45,161 bases of DNA from contig WHST01000045.1 of NCBI GenBank assembly GCA_009379955.1, positions 1 through 45,161 of the forward strand. The letters are read 5' to 3'. Shown piece by piece: positions 8,215 to 16,076 of this stretch (its first letter is position 1; each line of letters opens with the position of its first letter). The stretch is from Streptosporangiales bacterium (GTDB lineage: Bacteria > Actinomycetota > Actinomycetes > Streptosporangiales > WHST01). A program made the translations under genes and the position numbers. Under the pieces are notes generated by a model. That model made no database searches, was not told the DNA's origin, and worked only from the letters and a program-made list of their open reading frames with translations.

Positions 8215-9094
8215 GCGCACCATTCTGGAGCGCGTGGCGGAACTCCGCGAGCTCTGCCGGGTCGATCGGGTACGCGTGCTCGGGTCCGGGGAAACGCCGG
8301 GCGCGCACGTCGTCGGCATACGCCGTCACTCCGGCGTCCATCTGGTCCTGCAGGTCGGCGTACCGCTTGACGAACCGCGCGCCCGCACCGTCGCGGATGC
8401 CGAGCAGGTCGTGGAACACCAGCACCTGGCCGTCGGTCGCTGCACCCGCGCCGATGCCGATGACCGGCACGTCGAGGGTCTCGACCACCGCCGCAGCGAC
8501 CTCGGCAGGCACGGCCTCGAACACGATCGAGAAGCAACCCGCCTCCTGCAGTGCCCTCGCGTCCTCCGCGATCCGGTACGCGGCGGCCGCCGACCTGCCC
8601 TGGGCCTTCCAGCCGCCTAGGGCCGTCGCCGTCTGCGGCGTCAGGCCGACGTGTCCCATGACGGGGATGCCCGCGTCGACGATCGCCCGCGCCCGCGCCC
8701 GCGGGGTGGGCCCGCCGCCCTCGAGCTTGACGGCGTCACAGCCGGCCTCCTTGACGTACCTGACGGCACTGGTCACCGCCTGCTCGTCGCTCACCTCGTA
8801 CGAGCCGAACGGCAGATCGCCGACGAGCAGCGGCCGGTGCAGGCCGCGGCGGACGGCGCGGGCCAGGACGAGCATGTCGTCGAGCGTGACCTGCGTGGTC
8901 GTACCGTCGTAGCCGAGCACGGTCGTGGCGGCCGAGTCACCCACGAGCACGACGTCGACCCCGGCGCGTTCGGCGGCGACCGCCGACGGGTGGTCGTACG
9001 CCGTGACCATGACGATCGGCTCGCCGCGCTCCCGCAGTTCGGCGAGGTACGGCAGCGAGACCCTGCTCGCCCGCACGGTCGGTGGGCTGCTCAT
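8198..9094 (-). CDS. panB: 3-methyl-2-oxobutanoate hydroxymethyltransferase
   Basis: A 298-residue cytoplasmic enzyme that adds a hydroxymethyl group from methylene-tetrahydrofolate to 2-oxoisovalerate, giving ketopantoate, the first step of pantothenate synthesis. Landmarks are V-T-A-Y-D near the N-terminus, L-V-G-D-S-A-A-T-T-V-L-G-Y (metal site region), the D-L-P-F-G-S-Y strand, V-K-L-E-G-G, G-H-V-G-L-T-P-Q, the S-I-V-F-E-A-V-P segment with the catalytic glutamate, and I-G-I-G-A-G. Length fits the family. Its ATG overlaps the panC stop by four bases (ATGA), showing translational coupling. Confidence 0.96.
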   Translation of the reverse strand: MSSPPTVRASRVSLPYLAELRERGEPIVMVTAYDHPSAVAAERAGVDVVLVGDSAATTVLGYDGTTTQVTLDDMLVLARAVRRGLHRPLLVGDLPFGSYEVSDEQAVTSAVRYVKEAGCDAVKLEGGGPTPRARARAIVDAGIPVMGHVGLTPQTATALGGWKAQGRSAAAAYRIAEDARALQEAGCFSIVFEAVPAEVAAAVVETLDVPVIGIGAGAATDGQVLVFHDLLGIRDGAGARFVKRYADLQDQMDAGVTAYADDVRARRFPGPEHAYPIDPAELAEFRHALQNGAHGEGA

Positions 9095-9954
9095 GCGCCA
9101 CTCCCCAACATGTCGATGACGGTGTTGTCGATCAGCCGGACGGGACCCACCCGCGCGGCCACCACGACCAGGGCCGTGCCGTCGACGACCCGCAGCGGCG
9201 CGAGCGTCCCCGGGTCGACCACGGCGAGGTACTCGGGCTCGACGGCGAGGTCGGCCATCGCCGCGACGGCGGCCTTCTCGATCGTGTCGGCGTCGCGCAC
9301 GCCGCCGGCCACAGCGGCCTCGGCGGCGTCGAGACCGCGGCGCAGCGCGAGCGCACGCCTGCGGTCGTCGCCCAGCAGCCGCACGTTACGACTCGACAGC
9401 GCGAGGCCGTCCGGCTCCCTGACCGTGGGGCACACCTCGACCCGCACGGGGAGGTTCAGGTCGCGGACGGCGGTGCGCACGACGACGGACTGCTGCGCGT
9501 CCTTCTGCCCGAAGTACGCGACGTCGGGCTGGACCATCGCGAAGAGCTTCGTCACCACGGTGGTCACGCCGTGGAAGTGGTCGGCGCCGCGCTGGGCGCC
9601 CTCCAGGCTCCCGGTCAGCGGACCGGTGACGCGCACCGTCGTCGTGAAGCCGTCCGGGTACACGACGTCGGCCGGCGGCGCGAACAGCACGTCGACCCCG
9701 GCGCGCTCGGCGAGGGCGGCGTCGCGCCGCTCGTCGCGGGGGTACGCCTCGAGGTCGGCCGACTCGTCGAACTGGGCGGGGTTCACGAACAGCGACATCA
9801 CGACGACGTCGCACGCGGCCCGCGCCCGCCGGATGAGCGACAGGTGCCCCTCGTGCAGGAACCCCATCGTCGGTACGAGCCCGATCGTCTGCCCGGCGAG
9901 GCGCGACGGCCGCAGCTCGGCGCGCAGGTCCTCGACGGTACGTACGGTCTTCAC
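9091..9954 (-). CDS. panC: Pantoate--beta-alanine ligase (pantothenate synthetase)
   Basis: A 287-residue enzyme that joins pantoate and beta-alanine with ATP. It shows the adenylate-forming signature P-T-M-G-F-L-H-E-G-H-L-S-L-I (HIGH-type motif), F-V-N-P-A-Q-F, D-V-A-Y-F-G-Q-K-D-A-Q-Q and the ATP-loop A-L-S-S-R-N. The GTG at 9954 is the start: GGAGGT lies seven bases upstream and the start overlaps the preceding gene's stop by four bases (GTGA). A longer open frame is shadow. It is coupled on both sides, to the DUF2520 gene and to panB. Confidence 0.96.
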   Translation of the reverse strand: MKTVRTVEDLRAELRPSRLAGQTIGLVPTMGFLHEGHLSLIRRARAACDVVVMSLFVNPAQFDESADLEAYPRDERRDAALAERAGVDVLFAPPADVVYPDGFTTTVRVTGPLTGSLEGAQRGADHFHGVTTVVTKLFAMVQPDVAYFGQKDAQQSVVVRTAVRDLNLPVRVEVCPTVREPDGLALSSRNVRLLGDDRRRALALRRGLDAAEAAVAGGVRDADTIEKAAVAAMADLAVEPEYLAVVDPGTLAPLRVVDGTALVVVAARVGPVRLIDNTVIDMLGSGA

Positions 9955-10685
9955 GGGTGTGACCTCCGATCGGCGAGCGCGCGCGTGGCGTCGGCAAGGG
10001 CGTCGAACAGCGACAGCAGGTCGGGCGCGCGCTCGGCGACCGCCGTCCGCTGCGCGGTGACGGTGGCCTCGTCGCCGCGCGCGATCGGGCCGGTGAGCGC
10101 GCGCTCGGCGCCCTGCGACGCCCAGTTCGCCGCGGCCGCCTCGACCAGCGGGACGAGCAGCGTGCGCGGCACGCCGACCTCGGCCATCAGGCGTTCCGCG
10201 CACGCCTCCACGGTGACGAGGAAGTTCGCGGCGAACGAGGCCGCCGCGTGGTACAGCGCACGGTCGGCATCCGCGACCTCGGCGGCGGTCATGCCAAGCG
10301 TCCCGGCGAGCCGGCGGGCGAAGGCGAGAGCGCGCTCCGACGTGCCCGCGACGGTGCAGCCCGCGCCGGCGAACGTCGCGCCACGCTCAGGGACGGTCAT
10401 CAGCGGATGCAGCACGAAGCCCTCGCGCCCGCCCAGGACACCGGTGCCCTGGGCACCCGAGCAGTGACCGAGCAGCGGACCTGGCACCACCGCAGCGGCA
10501 GCCTGGGGGATCGCGGCGTCGGGAACGCAGAGGAGTACGGCGGCGAACCCGTCGCCGTCGGGATCGGTGCCGTCGAACCCCCGGCCGTACGGGCCGGCGG
10601 CGCCCGGTAGGGCGGCGGCCACGGCGGAGCCGAGTCGGCCCGCGCCGACCACGGCCACCCGCGGGTGACACGAAGCGTCGTTCAT
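9951..10685 (-). CDS. Rossmann-like / DUF2520 protein, first gene of the pantothenate operon
   Basis: A 244-residue protein with an N-terminal NAD(P)-binding Rossmann fold (V-A-V-V-G-A-G-R-L-G-S-A-V-A-A-A-L), a second-half segment L-G-H-C-S-G-A-Q-G and H-P-L-M-T-V, then a mostly helical DUF2520 domain with Y-H-A-A-A-S-F-A-A-N-F. The layout is like 6-phosphogluconate-dehydrogenase-type reductases and ketopantoate reductase (PanE). It is directly coupled to panC (GTGA overlap). No classical panE is in view, so it may supply the ketopantoate-to-pantoate reduction step; this is inference from context and fold. Confidence 0.82.
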   Translation of the reverse strand: MNDASCHPRVAVVGAGRLGSAVAAALPGAAGPYGRGFDGTDPDGDGFAAVLLCVPDAAIPQAAAAVVPGPLLGHCSGAQGTGVLGGREGFVLHPLMTVPERGATFAGAGCTVAGTSERALAFARRLAGTLGMTAAEVADADRALYHAAASFAANFLVTVEACAERLMAEVGVPRTLLVPLVEAAAANWASQGAERALTGPIARGDEATVTAQRTAVAERAPDLLSLFDALADATRALADRRSHP

Positions 10686-10766
10686 CTGGATCCAGCTCCC
10701 TGAGGGATGCCGGTCCGCTGGTGCGGTCGGACTGTGGTGGTGCGCTCTCCCGTCCGTCCCTTTGGC

Positions 10767-10796
10767 AGGTGACGGCGAGACGTACGCCTGTCACCT
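10767..10796 (-). terminator. Imperfect hairpin after padR
   Basis: Seven-base arms (10767-10773 and 10790-10796) with a further 4-base inner stem and one bulged base. It lies 17 bases past the padR stop and before the DUF2520 gene on the same strand, so it probably separates the two transcripts. Confidence 0.5.
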
Positions 10797-10812
10797 TATC
10801 AATCGAGGTCGC

Positions 10813-11127
10813 TCAGCCGAGGACGTCGCCGACGGTGCGGGTGAACTGACGCCACTCGGCGCGGTGCCTGCTCAGCGCCTTGGCGCCGGCGGTGGTGAGC
10901 CGGTACGTGCGCCGGCGGCGTCCGTCGACGACCTGCCAGGAGCCGCGGATGTAGCCGGCGGTCTCGAGCCTGCGCAGCGCCGGGTAGACGCTGCCCGTGT
11001 TGAGGTCGAGCTCGCCGCCCGAGCCGGACTTGATCGAGGTGATCACGGCGTAGCCGTGCAGCGGCTCGTGTTCGAGGACCGCGAGGATCATCGGTTCGAG
11101 GTGACCGCGCACGGCGTTGGGATCCAT
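10813..11127 (-). CDS. PadR family transcriptional regulator
   Basis: A 104-residue winged-helix protein. It has the PadR pattern I-L-A-V-L-E-H-E-P-L-H-G-Y-A-V-I-T-S-I, then L-N-T-G-S-V-Y-P-A-L-R-R-L-E-T-A-G-Y-I, and a wing with R-R-R-R-T-Y-R-L-T-T-A-G-A-K-A-L. The ATG at 11127 is chosen because the longer frame runs across the divergent promoter. It is divergent from the membrane protein/multicopper oxidase pair and probably represses that operon and itself, responding to an unknown ligand. Confidence 0.92.
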   Translation of the reverse strand: MDPNAVRGHLEPMILAVLEHEPLHGYAVITSIKSGSGGELDLNTGSVYPALRRLETAGYIRGSWQVVDGRRRRTYRLTTAGAKALSRHRAEWRQFTRTVGDVLG

Positions 11128-11213
11128 CACACCAATATAAGGGACCTGGCAATCTATGTCAGCAGTCGTCATATAGTCTGTGTCTACTGGTGGGGGCCAG
11201 ACAGGGGAGTGCA
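11128..11213. promoter_or_regulatory. Divergent promoter region, padR and multicopper oxidase operon
   Basis: An 86-bp region, AT-richer than its surroundings. It holds a TATAGT hexamer at 11172-11177, a possible -10 for the plus strand, and an imperfect dyad around 11154-11176 (outer arms CTAT and ATAG), a candidate PadR site. AGGGGAG at 11203-11209 is the ribosome-binding site of the next gene. Confidence 0.4.
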
Positions 11214-11657
11214 ATGGAACAGGCGACCGTCGACGCACCGACCAGGCCCCAGGCGCGCACCCGCGTCACCTGGGCACTACTCGCGGTGGTTCTCGGCATC
11301 CACGCGGCAGCGGCCGTCGCGCAGCCGATCTTCGCGGGCGTGTACCTGAACGGCGAGCTCGAGGCCATGAGCTACCACGGCACGATCGGCAGCAGCCTCG
11401 TCGCCGTGACGATGATCGGGATGGCTCCCGCGGCCCTCCTGTTCTGGCTCGTCGGCAAGGGCCCATGGTGGTACATGCTCGCCGCGGTGGTGCTCTTCTT
11501 CGCCGAGGGGCTGCAGATCGGCATGGGCTACAGCCGCCAGTTCGCCCTGCACATCCCGCTCGGCGTGTTCATCGTGGGCATCGCCATCGCCCTGTTCTGG
11601 AATGTCGTCGCCTGGCGCGTGCGGCTCGGCCGGCAGTACCGGCGAGCACGCTCGTGA
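11214..11657 (+). CDS. Four-helix membrane protein of unknown function
   Basis: A 147-residue protein with a short polar N-terminus and about four hydrophobic segments (roughly residues 20-40, 55-78, 82-102 and 110-132). No known catalytic motif is visible. Its stop overlaps the start of the multicopper oxidase by four bases (GTGA), so the two are co-translated. It could help hold or supply the exported oxidase, but this is a guess from position only. Confidence 0.75.
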   Translation: MEQATVDAPTRPQARTRVTWALLAVVLGIHAAAAVAQPIFAGVYLNGELEAMSYHGTIGSSLVAVTMIGMAPAALLFWLVGKGPWWYMLAAVVLFFAEGLQIGMGYSRQFALHIPLGVFIVGIAIALFWNVVAWRVRLGRQYRRARS

Positions 11658-13183
11658 GCGTCTCCCGTCGCGGCTTCCTCGGACTCGCCGGCGGGCTCGG
11701 CGCCGCGCTCGCACTGCCCGGCTGCGCCGCCCTGGTACGCGAGGTGCAGACCGGCGAGCTGCTGCGCAGCACCGCGAAGCTTCCCCGTCCGTTCTCCGTG
11801 CCCCTGCCGATACCGCCCGTCGCGACGCGCAGCCGTCGGACGTCCGACATCGACTTCTACGACATCACGGCCAGGGAGACCGAGGCCGAGATCCTGCCCG
11901 GGGTGCGCACGAGGATCCTCGGGTACGACGGCATCTTCCCCGGGCCGACGATCGTGTCGCGTCGTGGCCGCCGGACTGTCGTCCGCCACGCCAACGAGCT
12001 GACCGTGCCGATGGTCGTCCACCTGCACGGCGGGCATACCCCGCCGGAGAGCGACGGCTTTCCCGTCGACCTGGTGTTCCCCCGCGGCTACGAGAGTCCC
12101 GAGTCCGGCCACGACGGCCGCATCGCGCGCGGGTCGCGGCAGTACTCGTACCCGATGCGCCAGCGCGCCGCGACGCTCTGGTACCACGACCACCGGATGG
12201 ACTTCACCGGGCCGCAGGTCTACCGCGGGCTGGCCGGCTTCCACCTGGTCCACGACGACGAGGAGGACGCCCTCCCGCTGCCGAAGGGCGACCACGACGT
12301 CCCGCTGATGATCTGCGACCGGGCGTTCGACGAGGACGGCACGTTCCTCTACCCGTCCCTCGACCCCGCACTGCGCACCAGACGCGGCGTCGCGAACGCG
12401 TACATGGAGGGCGTGCTCGGCGACGTCGTGCTCGTCAACGGCGCACCGTGGCCCGAGATGGAGGTCACGGCGACGCGCTACCGGTTCCGCATCCTCAACG
12501 CGTCGAACGCGCGCCGCTACCGGCTGGCCCTGACGCCGAAGCCGGGCAGCGGCAGCCCGTTCGTCCAGGTGGGGTCGGACGGCGGCCTGCTCGCCGCTCC
12601 GCACGAGCTGGGCACCGTGCCGATCGCCCCGGCCGAGCGCTTCGACGTGGTGATCGACTTCTCCGCGTACCCCGTCGGCTCGACGGTGACCCTGACCAAC
12701 GAGCTGGGCGACGCCGAGGGCACCACGCAGGTCATGCGGTTCCGGGTGACCCGCAAGGAGAAGGACGACAGCCGTGTGCCCGCGAAGCTGAGCGAGTTCG
12801 AGGTCCTACGACCCGAGCAGGCGAAGGTCGAGCGGCGCTTCAGGTTCGGCCGCGACGACCTGAGCCAGCACCAGATGTGGACCATCAACGGCAGGCTCTT
12901 CGACCCGGCGCGCATGGATGCGCGACCTCGGCTCGGCCAGGTCGAGCGCTGGCGTTTCGTCACCGACCTCCACCACCCCGTACACCTGCACCTCGACAGC
13001 TTCCAGGTGCAGCGCGACGCCGACAACGACAACGGGTGGAAGGACACCGTCGACGTACGCCCCGGCGAGGTCGTCGATGTCCTCGTGAGGTTCACCGACT
13101 ACGCCGGGGCGTACGTCTTCCACTGCCACAACCTCGAACACGAGGACATGGCGATGATGGCCGCCTTCGAGACCGTCGCGTAG
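11654..13183 (+). CDS. Tat-exported multicopper oxidase (CotA / bilirubin-oxidase type)
   Basis: A 509-residue three-cupredoxin oxidase. The twin-arginine signal S-R-R-G-F-L-G-L precedes a hydrophobic core and an L-P-G-C that could be a lipobox (Cys24), so the enzyme may be membrane-tethered. All four copper motifs are present: H-L-H-G-G-H (123-128), W-Y-H-D-H (176-180), H-P-V-H-L-H (441-446) and H-C-H-N-L-E-H with a Met axial ligand near 501. Such enzymes oxidise phenols, bilirubin, aminophenols or metals with O2 reduced to water. GTG start with GTGA coupling to the membrane protein. Regulated probably by the divergent PadR. The natural substrate is not evident. Confidence 0.9.
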   Translation: MSVSRRGFLGLAGGLGAALALPGCAALVREVQTGELLRSTAKLPRPFSVPLPIPPVATRSRRTSDIDFYDITARETEAEILPGVRTRILGYDGIFPGPTIVSRRGRRTVVRHANELTVPMVVHLHGGHTPPESDGFPVDLVFPRGYESPESGHDGRIARGSRQYSYPMRQRAATLWYHDHRMDFTGPQVYRGLAGFHLVHDDEEDALPLPKGDHDVPLMICDRAFDEDGTFLYPSLDPALRTRRGVANAYMEGVLGDVVLVNGAPWPEMEVTATRYRFRILNASNARRYRLALTPKPGSGSPFVQVGSDGGLLAAPHELGTVPIAPAERFDVVIDFSAYPVGSTVTLTNELGDAEGTTQVMRFRVTRKEKDDSRVPAKLSEFEVLRPEQAKVERRFRFGRDDLSQHQMWTINGRLFDPARMDARPRLGQVERWRFVTDLHHPVHLHLDSFQVQRDADNDNGWKDTVDVRPGEVVDVLVRFTDYAGAYVFHCHNLEHEDMAMMAAFETVA

Positions 13184-13184
13184 C

Positions 13185-14813
13185 TCAGAACACGGGGACG
13201 TTCTTGAACGTCCCCGAGCGCGGGGTCGCGACGTCGACCTTCGTCACACCCTCGTCGGGGGCGGCGTAGGTGGCCGAGAGGTAGAGCGTCTGGCCGGCGC
13301 TGACAGAGTACCGCCCGAAGTCGACCGAGCAGAGACACTCCTTGCCGTGGCTCGCCGGCAGGTAGCGCTTGCTGTTCGGCCGGTCGAGGAGGTCGACGCC
13401 GGTGACCTCGTCGTAGAGAACGGTGTCCTTCGCGAAGAGACCCCGCAGCCGCACGCCCTCGGGTGGCGCCTTGACGCCGAACTCGAGCGTGGCCAGGCTG
13501 CCGTGGCGGTGCACTCCGTACATCTCGACGACGAGCTCCTGCGAACCGAGCTTCACCGTGCGGGTGGCGTACGCCTTGGTCGGCGTCGGCACCTCGCCCG
13601 GCTCCCGGGTCTCGTTGGTCGTGGGCTTGGACTGATCCGTCGGCCCGGGGGTGGGCGTCGAGTCAGGACCGTTGCGGTACACCGTCTCGACCCGCCGGTT
13701 CTGGGCGCGTCCCTGCGGGTTGTCCTTGCCGCTGACCGTGTTGGGCGCCACGGGGTCGGCCTCACCGTAGCCCTTCGCCACCAAGGAGATGCCCGATCCC
13801 CTGAGGCTCTTCGCCAGCTCCGCTCGCACGACGGCAGCGCGGCGCTCGGAGAGCTTCTTGTTGTAGGCGGTGGACCCCTTGCTGTCCGTGTAGCCGTTGA
13901 CCTGGACGGGGCCTTCGGCCTCCTTGCGCAGGATCTCGGCCGTCTCGGCGATGCGTGCCTTGGCCTTGCTCGTCAGCGTCCATTTGTTGAAGTCGAACAG
14001 GACGTCGGCGGCGAGCACGACCTTGCCCCGGCGCTTGGTGACCGACTTGTCGAGGTTGGCGACCGGCGCGTCGATGTCCACGACGGGAGCGGTCGCTGCC
14101 GGACCCTCCGAGTCGAGATCCTCGATGACGACCCCCGGCTCGGTGGTCGACGTCGGCTTCTTCGCCTCGAGCAACGCCTGCGGCGGCGCACCGTCGGTGA
14201 TCGGGACACCGCGGAGCACGCCGAACTTCGGCAGCACCACGTCGATCTGGGAGAGGTCGGAGGGCGGCGCTGCGAACTGCGCGCTCACGAGCGTGGTCGC
14301 GAAGGACGCGAGGTCCGGGTTGTCGGAGCACAGGCACTTGCCCTCACCGTCTCGCGCGACGAGGTACGCCTTGCGGGCGGCCGAGTCGACCAGCGTGAGA
14401 CCGGTGGACTTGTAGGCCGACGGGTCGTCCGCATCCGTGTGGTCCTTGGTGAACAGGCCGATCGGCCGCAACGACCTGCCTTCGGCGTCGTCTCCGACGA
14501 TGTTCATGCCCAGGATCAACCGTGTCTCGTCACCCTGCCGGTAGACGCCGTACACCGAGGCCTGGAGGAACGGCCCGCCGTCGGCCGAGGCGGCCCCGCT
14601 CTCCTTCGTCCCGATCGCCCACACCTTCTGTGCGACCGGCGCGGGCAGGCCGTCGGCCGTGGTCGCCGTCGACGATCGCGAGGCCGATCCGGTCGGTTGC
14701 GACGAGGGTGAGCCGGCTGACCCGGCTCCCGTGATCCCGTCACATCCTGCCGCCACCATGACGACGGCGGCCACCGCCACTGCGCTGCGAACCACTCTCT
14801 GGTGCATCTGCAT
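13185..14813 (-). CDS. OmpA-family lipoprotein with two C-x-C domains (A-OmpA-B architecture)
   Basis: A 542-residue secreted lipoprotein (lipobox ending A-A-G-C, Cys24). After a Ser/Thr/Pro linker comes domain A (about 60-210: A-S-V-Y-G-V-Y-R, K-C-L-C-S at 159-163, F-G-V-L-R-G-V-P). An OmpA-type domain follows at about 262-380, with L-F-D-F-N-K, G-Y-T-D-S-K-G and the family's peptidoglycan-contact residues Asp310 and Arg325. A proline/threonine linker then leads to domain B (425-542: C-L-C-S at 493-496, G-Q-T-L-Y-L-S-A-T-Y-A-A-P, S-G-T-F-K-N-V-P). OmpA domains bind peptidoglycan non-covalently, so it should link membrane and wall. ATG at 14813 has GGGAG upstream; the longer frame is shadow. 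It is colinear with the 31164-32309 product over residues 1-380. Function of A and B unknown. Confidence 0.88.
   Translation of the reverse strand: MQMHQRVVRSAVAVAAVVMVAAGCDGITGAGSAGSPSSQPTGSASRSSTATTADGLPAPVAQKVWAIGTKESGAASADGGPFLQASVYGVYRQGDETRLILGMNIVGDDAEGRSLRPIGLFTKDHTDADDPSAYKSTGLTLVDSAARKAYLVARDGEGKCLCSDNPDLASFATTLVSAQFAAPPSDLSQIDVVLPKFGVLRGVPITDGAPPQALLEAKKPTSTTEPGVVIEDLDSEGPAATAPVVDIDAPVANLDKSVTKRRGKVVLAADVLFDFNKWTLTSKAKARIAETAEILRKEAEGPVQVNGYTDSKGSTAYNKKLSERRAAVVRAELAKSLRGSGISLVAKGYGEADPVAPNTVSGKDNPQGRAQNRRVETVYRNGPDSTPTPGPTDQSKPTTNETREPGEVPTPTKAYATRTVKLGSQELVVEMYGVHRHGSLATLEFGVKAPPEGVRLRGLFAKDTVLYDEVTGVDLLDRPNSKRYLPASHGKECLCSVDFGRYSVSAGQTLYLSATYAAPDEGVTKVDVATPRSGTFKNVPVF
13193..13216 (+). 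terminator. Hairpin 10 bases past the multicopper oxidase stop
   Basis: Eleven-base arms (13193-13203 and 13206-13216) are perfect inverted repeats with a 2-base centre. It is inside the last codons of the convergent OmpA lipoprotein gene, which starts its 3' end just one base after the oxidase stop. It probably ends the oxidase transcript; only its position supports this. Confidence 0.5.
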
Positions 14814-14878
14814 TATTCTGCTCCCTGGTCTGGTGCCGCATCTGATGCACCCCACCGGGGATGAGTTCGTGCCGCCTG

Positions 14879-16036
14879 TCAGCTCGCCGGCTGGACCTTC
14901 GCCTGGACGCGGACGACGGGAGCCTTCACCGGAGCGCCCTTGCCGTCGGGCTCCGCCACAGACACCGAGTCGTAGGACGAGCCGGGCAGTGGTGACGGCG
15001 CATCGGGCTCCGGCAGTGCACCCTTCCTGATCGGGACTCCAGGGAACACGCCGATGTGCGGCAGCACCACGTCCATCGCCTCGACCTCCGTGGCCGGTGC
15101 CGCGAAGGTGGCGGCGACGATCGTCGTGCCGTAGGCGTAGAGGGTCGGGTCGACCGAGCACAGGCACTTGCCACCGGCGACCCGTGCGACCTGGTGGGCG
15201 GTACCTCGCGTCGCGTCGACGAGCGTGATGCCGGTGGACTCGCCCTCGGACGGGTCGTCGGCCGCCTCGTTCGACGCGGCGAACAGCCCGGCGCTGCCGG
15301 CCGCCTCCTCGTACGGCAGCGTGCCGTCGAGACCCACGCCGAGGTACACGTAGACGTGGGAGCCACGGCGGTAGATGCCGTACACCGACGCCACGACGTA
15401 GACCTCGGTGCCGGAGTACTCGCCCCCCTTGGCCTGGATCACCTTGCTGGCGACGGGTTCCGGCAGACCGGGCGGCGACTCCAGCGTGGCGCGAGGGCTC
15501 GCCTCCGCCGTCACAGGAACGTCGGCGAACGTACCCACCTGGGGCACCGACACGTCCACGGCCTCGACGCCCTTCGGCGGCGCGGCGTAGGTCGCGGTCA
15601 GGTACATCGTCTGGCCGCTGCCGACGGTGTACGGCCGGGACGTGCAGTAGCACCCACCCGCGAAGGTGGCGGGCAGGTAGCGCTTCTTCCCCACCGGATC
15701 GCGGACGGTGACGCCGCTGACGTCCTCCGCCGCCTCCCTCCTGCTGAGCGTGCTGCCGATGCCGAACTCGTCATCGCCGAGGTTGGTCACGCCGAACTCC
15801 AGCGTCACGTACCTCCCGTGCCGGTACAGCTCGAACACCGACCACCGGCCGCGCTGCTCGTCCCAGGCGACGTTCTTGGTGGCGTCCGGGTCGGCCTTCG
15901 CGGGCGTGGGGAGGGCGGACGGCGGACTGCCGACGGGTTCGGGAGTCGAGGTGCTGCGCGCCACGGTTTCGCCCGAGCACCCGGAGACGAGGAGGCAGAC
16001 CGTCCCGAGGACGACACCGAGGAAGCGTCGTAGCAC
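14879..16036 (-). CDS. Lipoprotein with two C-x-C domains (B-A architecture, no OmpA domain)
   Basis: A 385-residue lipoprotein (lipobox L-V-S-G-C, Cys20). Domain B comes first (about 62-175: V-F-E-L-Y-R-H-G, G-C-Y-C-T at 128-132, G-Q-T-M-Y-L-T-A-T-Y-A-A-P). Domain A follows (about 185-340: V-A-S-V-Y-G-I-Y-R-R, K-C-L-C-S at 290-294, G-V-F-P-G-V-P-I). The C-terminus K-A-P-V-V-R-V-Q-A-K resembles the linker that precedes OmpA in the two OmpA paralogues, then stops. It looks as if the OmpA part was lost or never gained. GTG at 16036 is the only in-frame start after an upstream stop. It lies 65 bases upstream of the 542-residue paralogue on the same strand. No known fold was recognised. Confidence 0.82.
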   Translation of the reverse strand: MLRRFLGVVLGTVCLLVSGCSGETVARSTSTPEPVGSPPSALPTPAKADPDATKNVAWDEQRGRWSVFELYRHGRYVTLEFGVTNLGDDEFGIGSTLSRREAAEDVSGVTVRDPVGKKRYLPATFAGGCYCTSRPYTVGSGQTMYLTATYAAPPKGVEAVDVSVPQVGTFADVPVTAEASPRATLESPPGLPEPVASKVIQAKGGEYSGTEVYVVASVYGIYRRGSHVYVYLGVGLDGTLPYEEAAGSAGLFAASNEAADDPSEGESTGITLVDATRGTAHQVARVAGGKCLCSVDPTLYAYGTTIVAATFAAPATEVEAMDVVLPHIGVFPGVPIRKGALPEPDAPSPLPGSSYDSVSVAEPDGKGAPVKAPVVRVQAKVQPAS

Positions 16037-16076
16037 GCCGCCATGTTCTCACGGTCGTCTCACGGTCGCGCGCGGC

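Noticed and set aside
14814-15653. N-terminal extension of the OmpA lipoprotein to 822 residues
   Set aside because: It would bury a perfect lipoprotein signal and overlap the paralogous lipoprotein gene in another frame; GGGAG supports the start at 14813.
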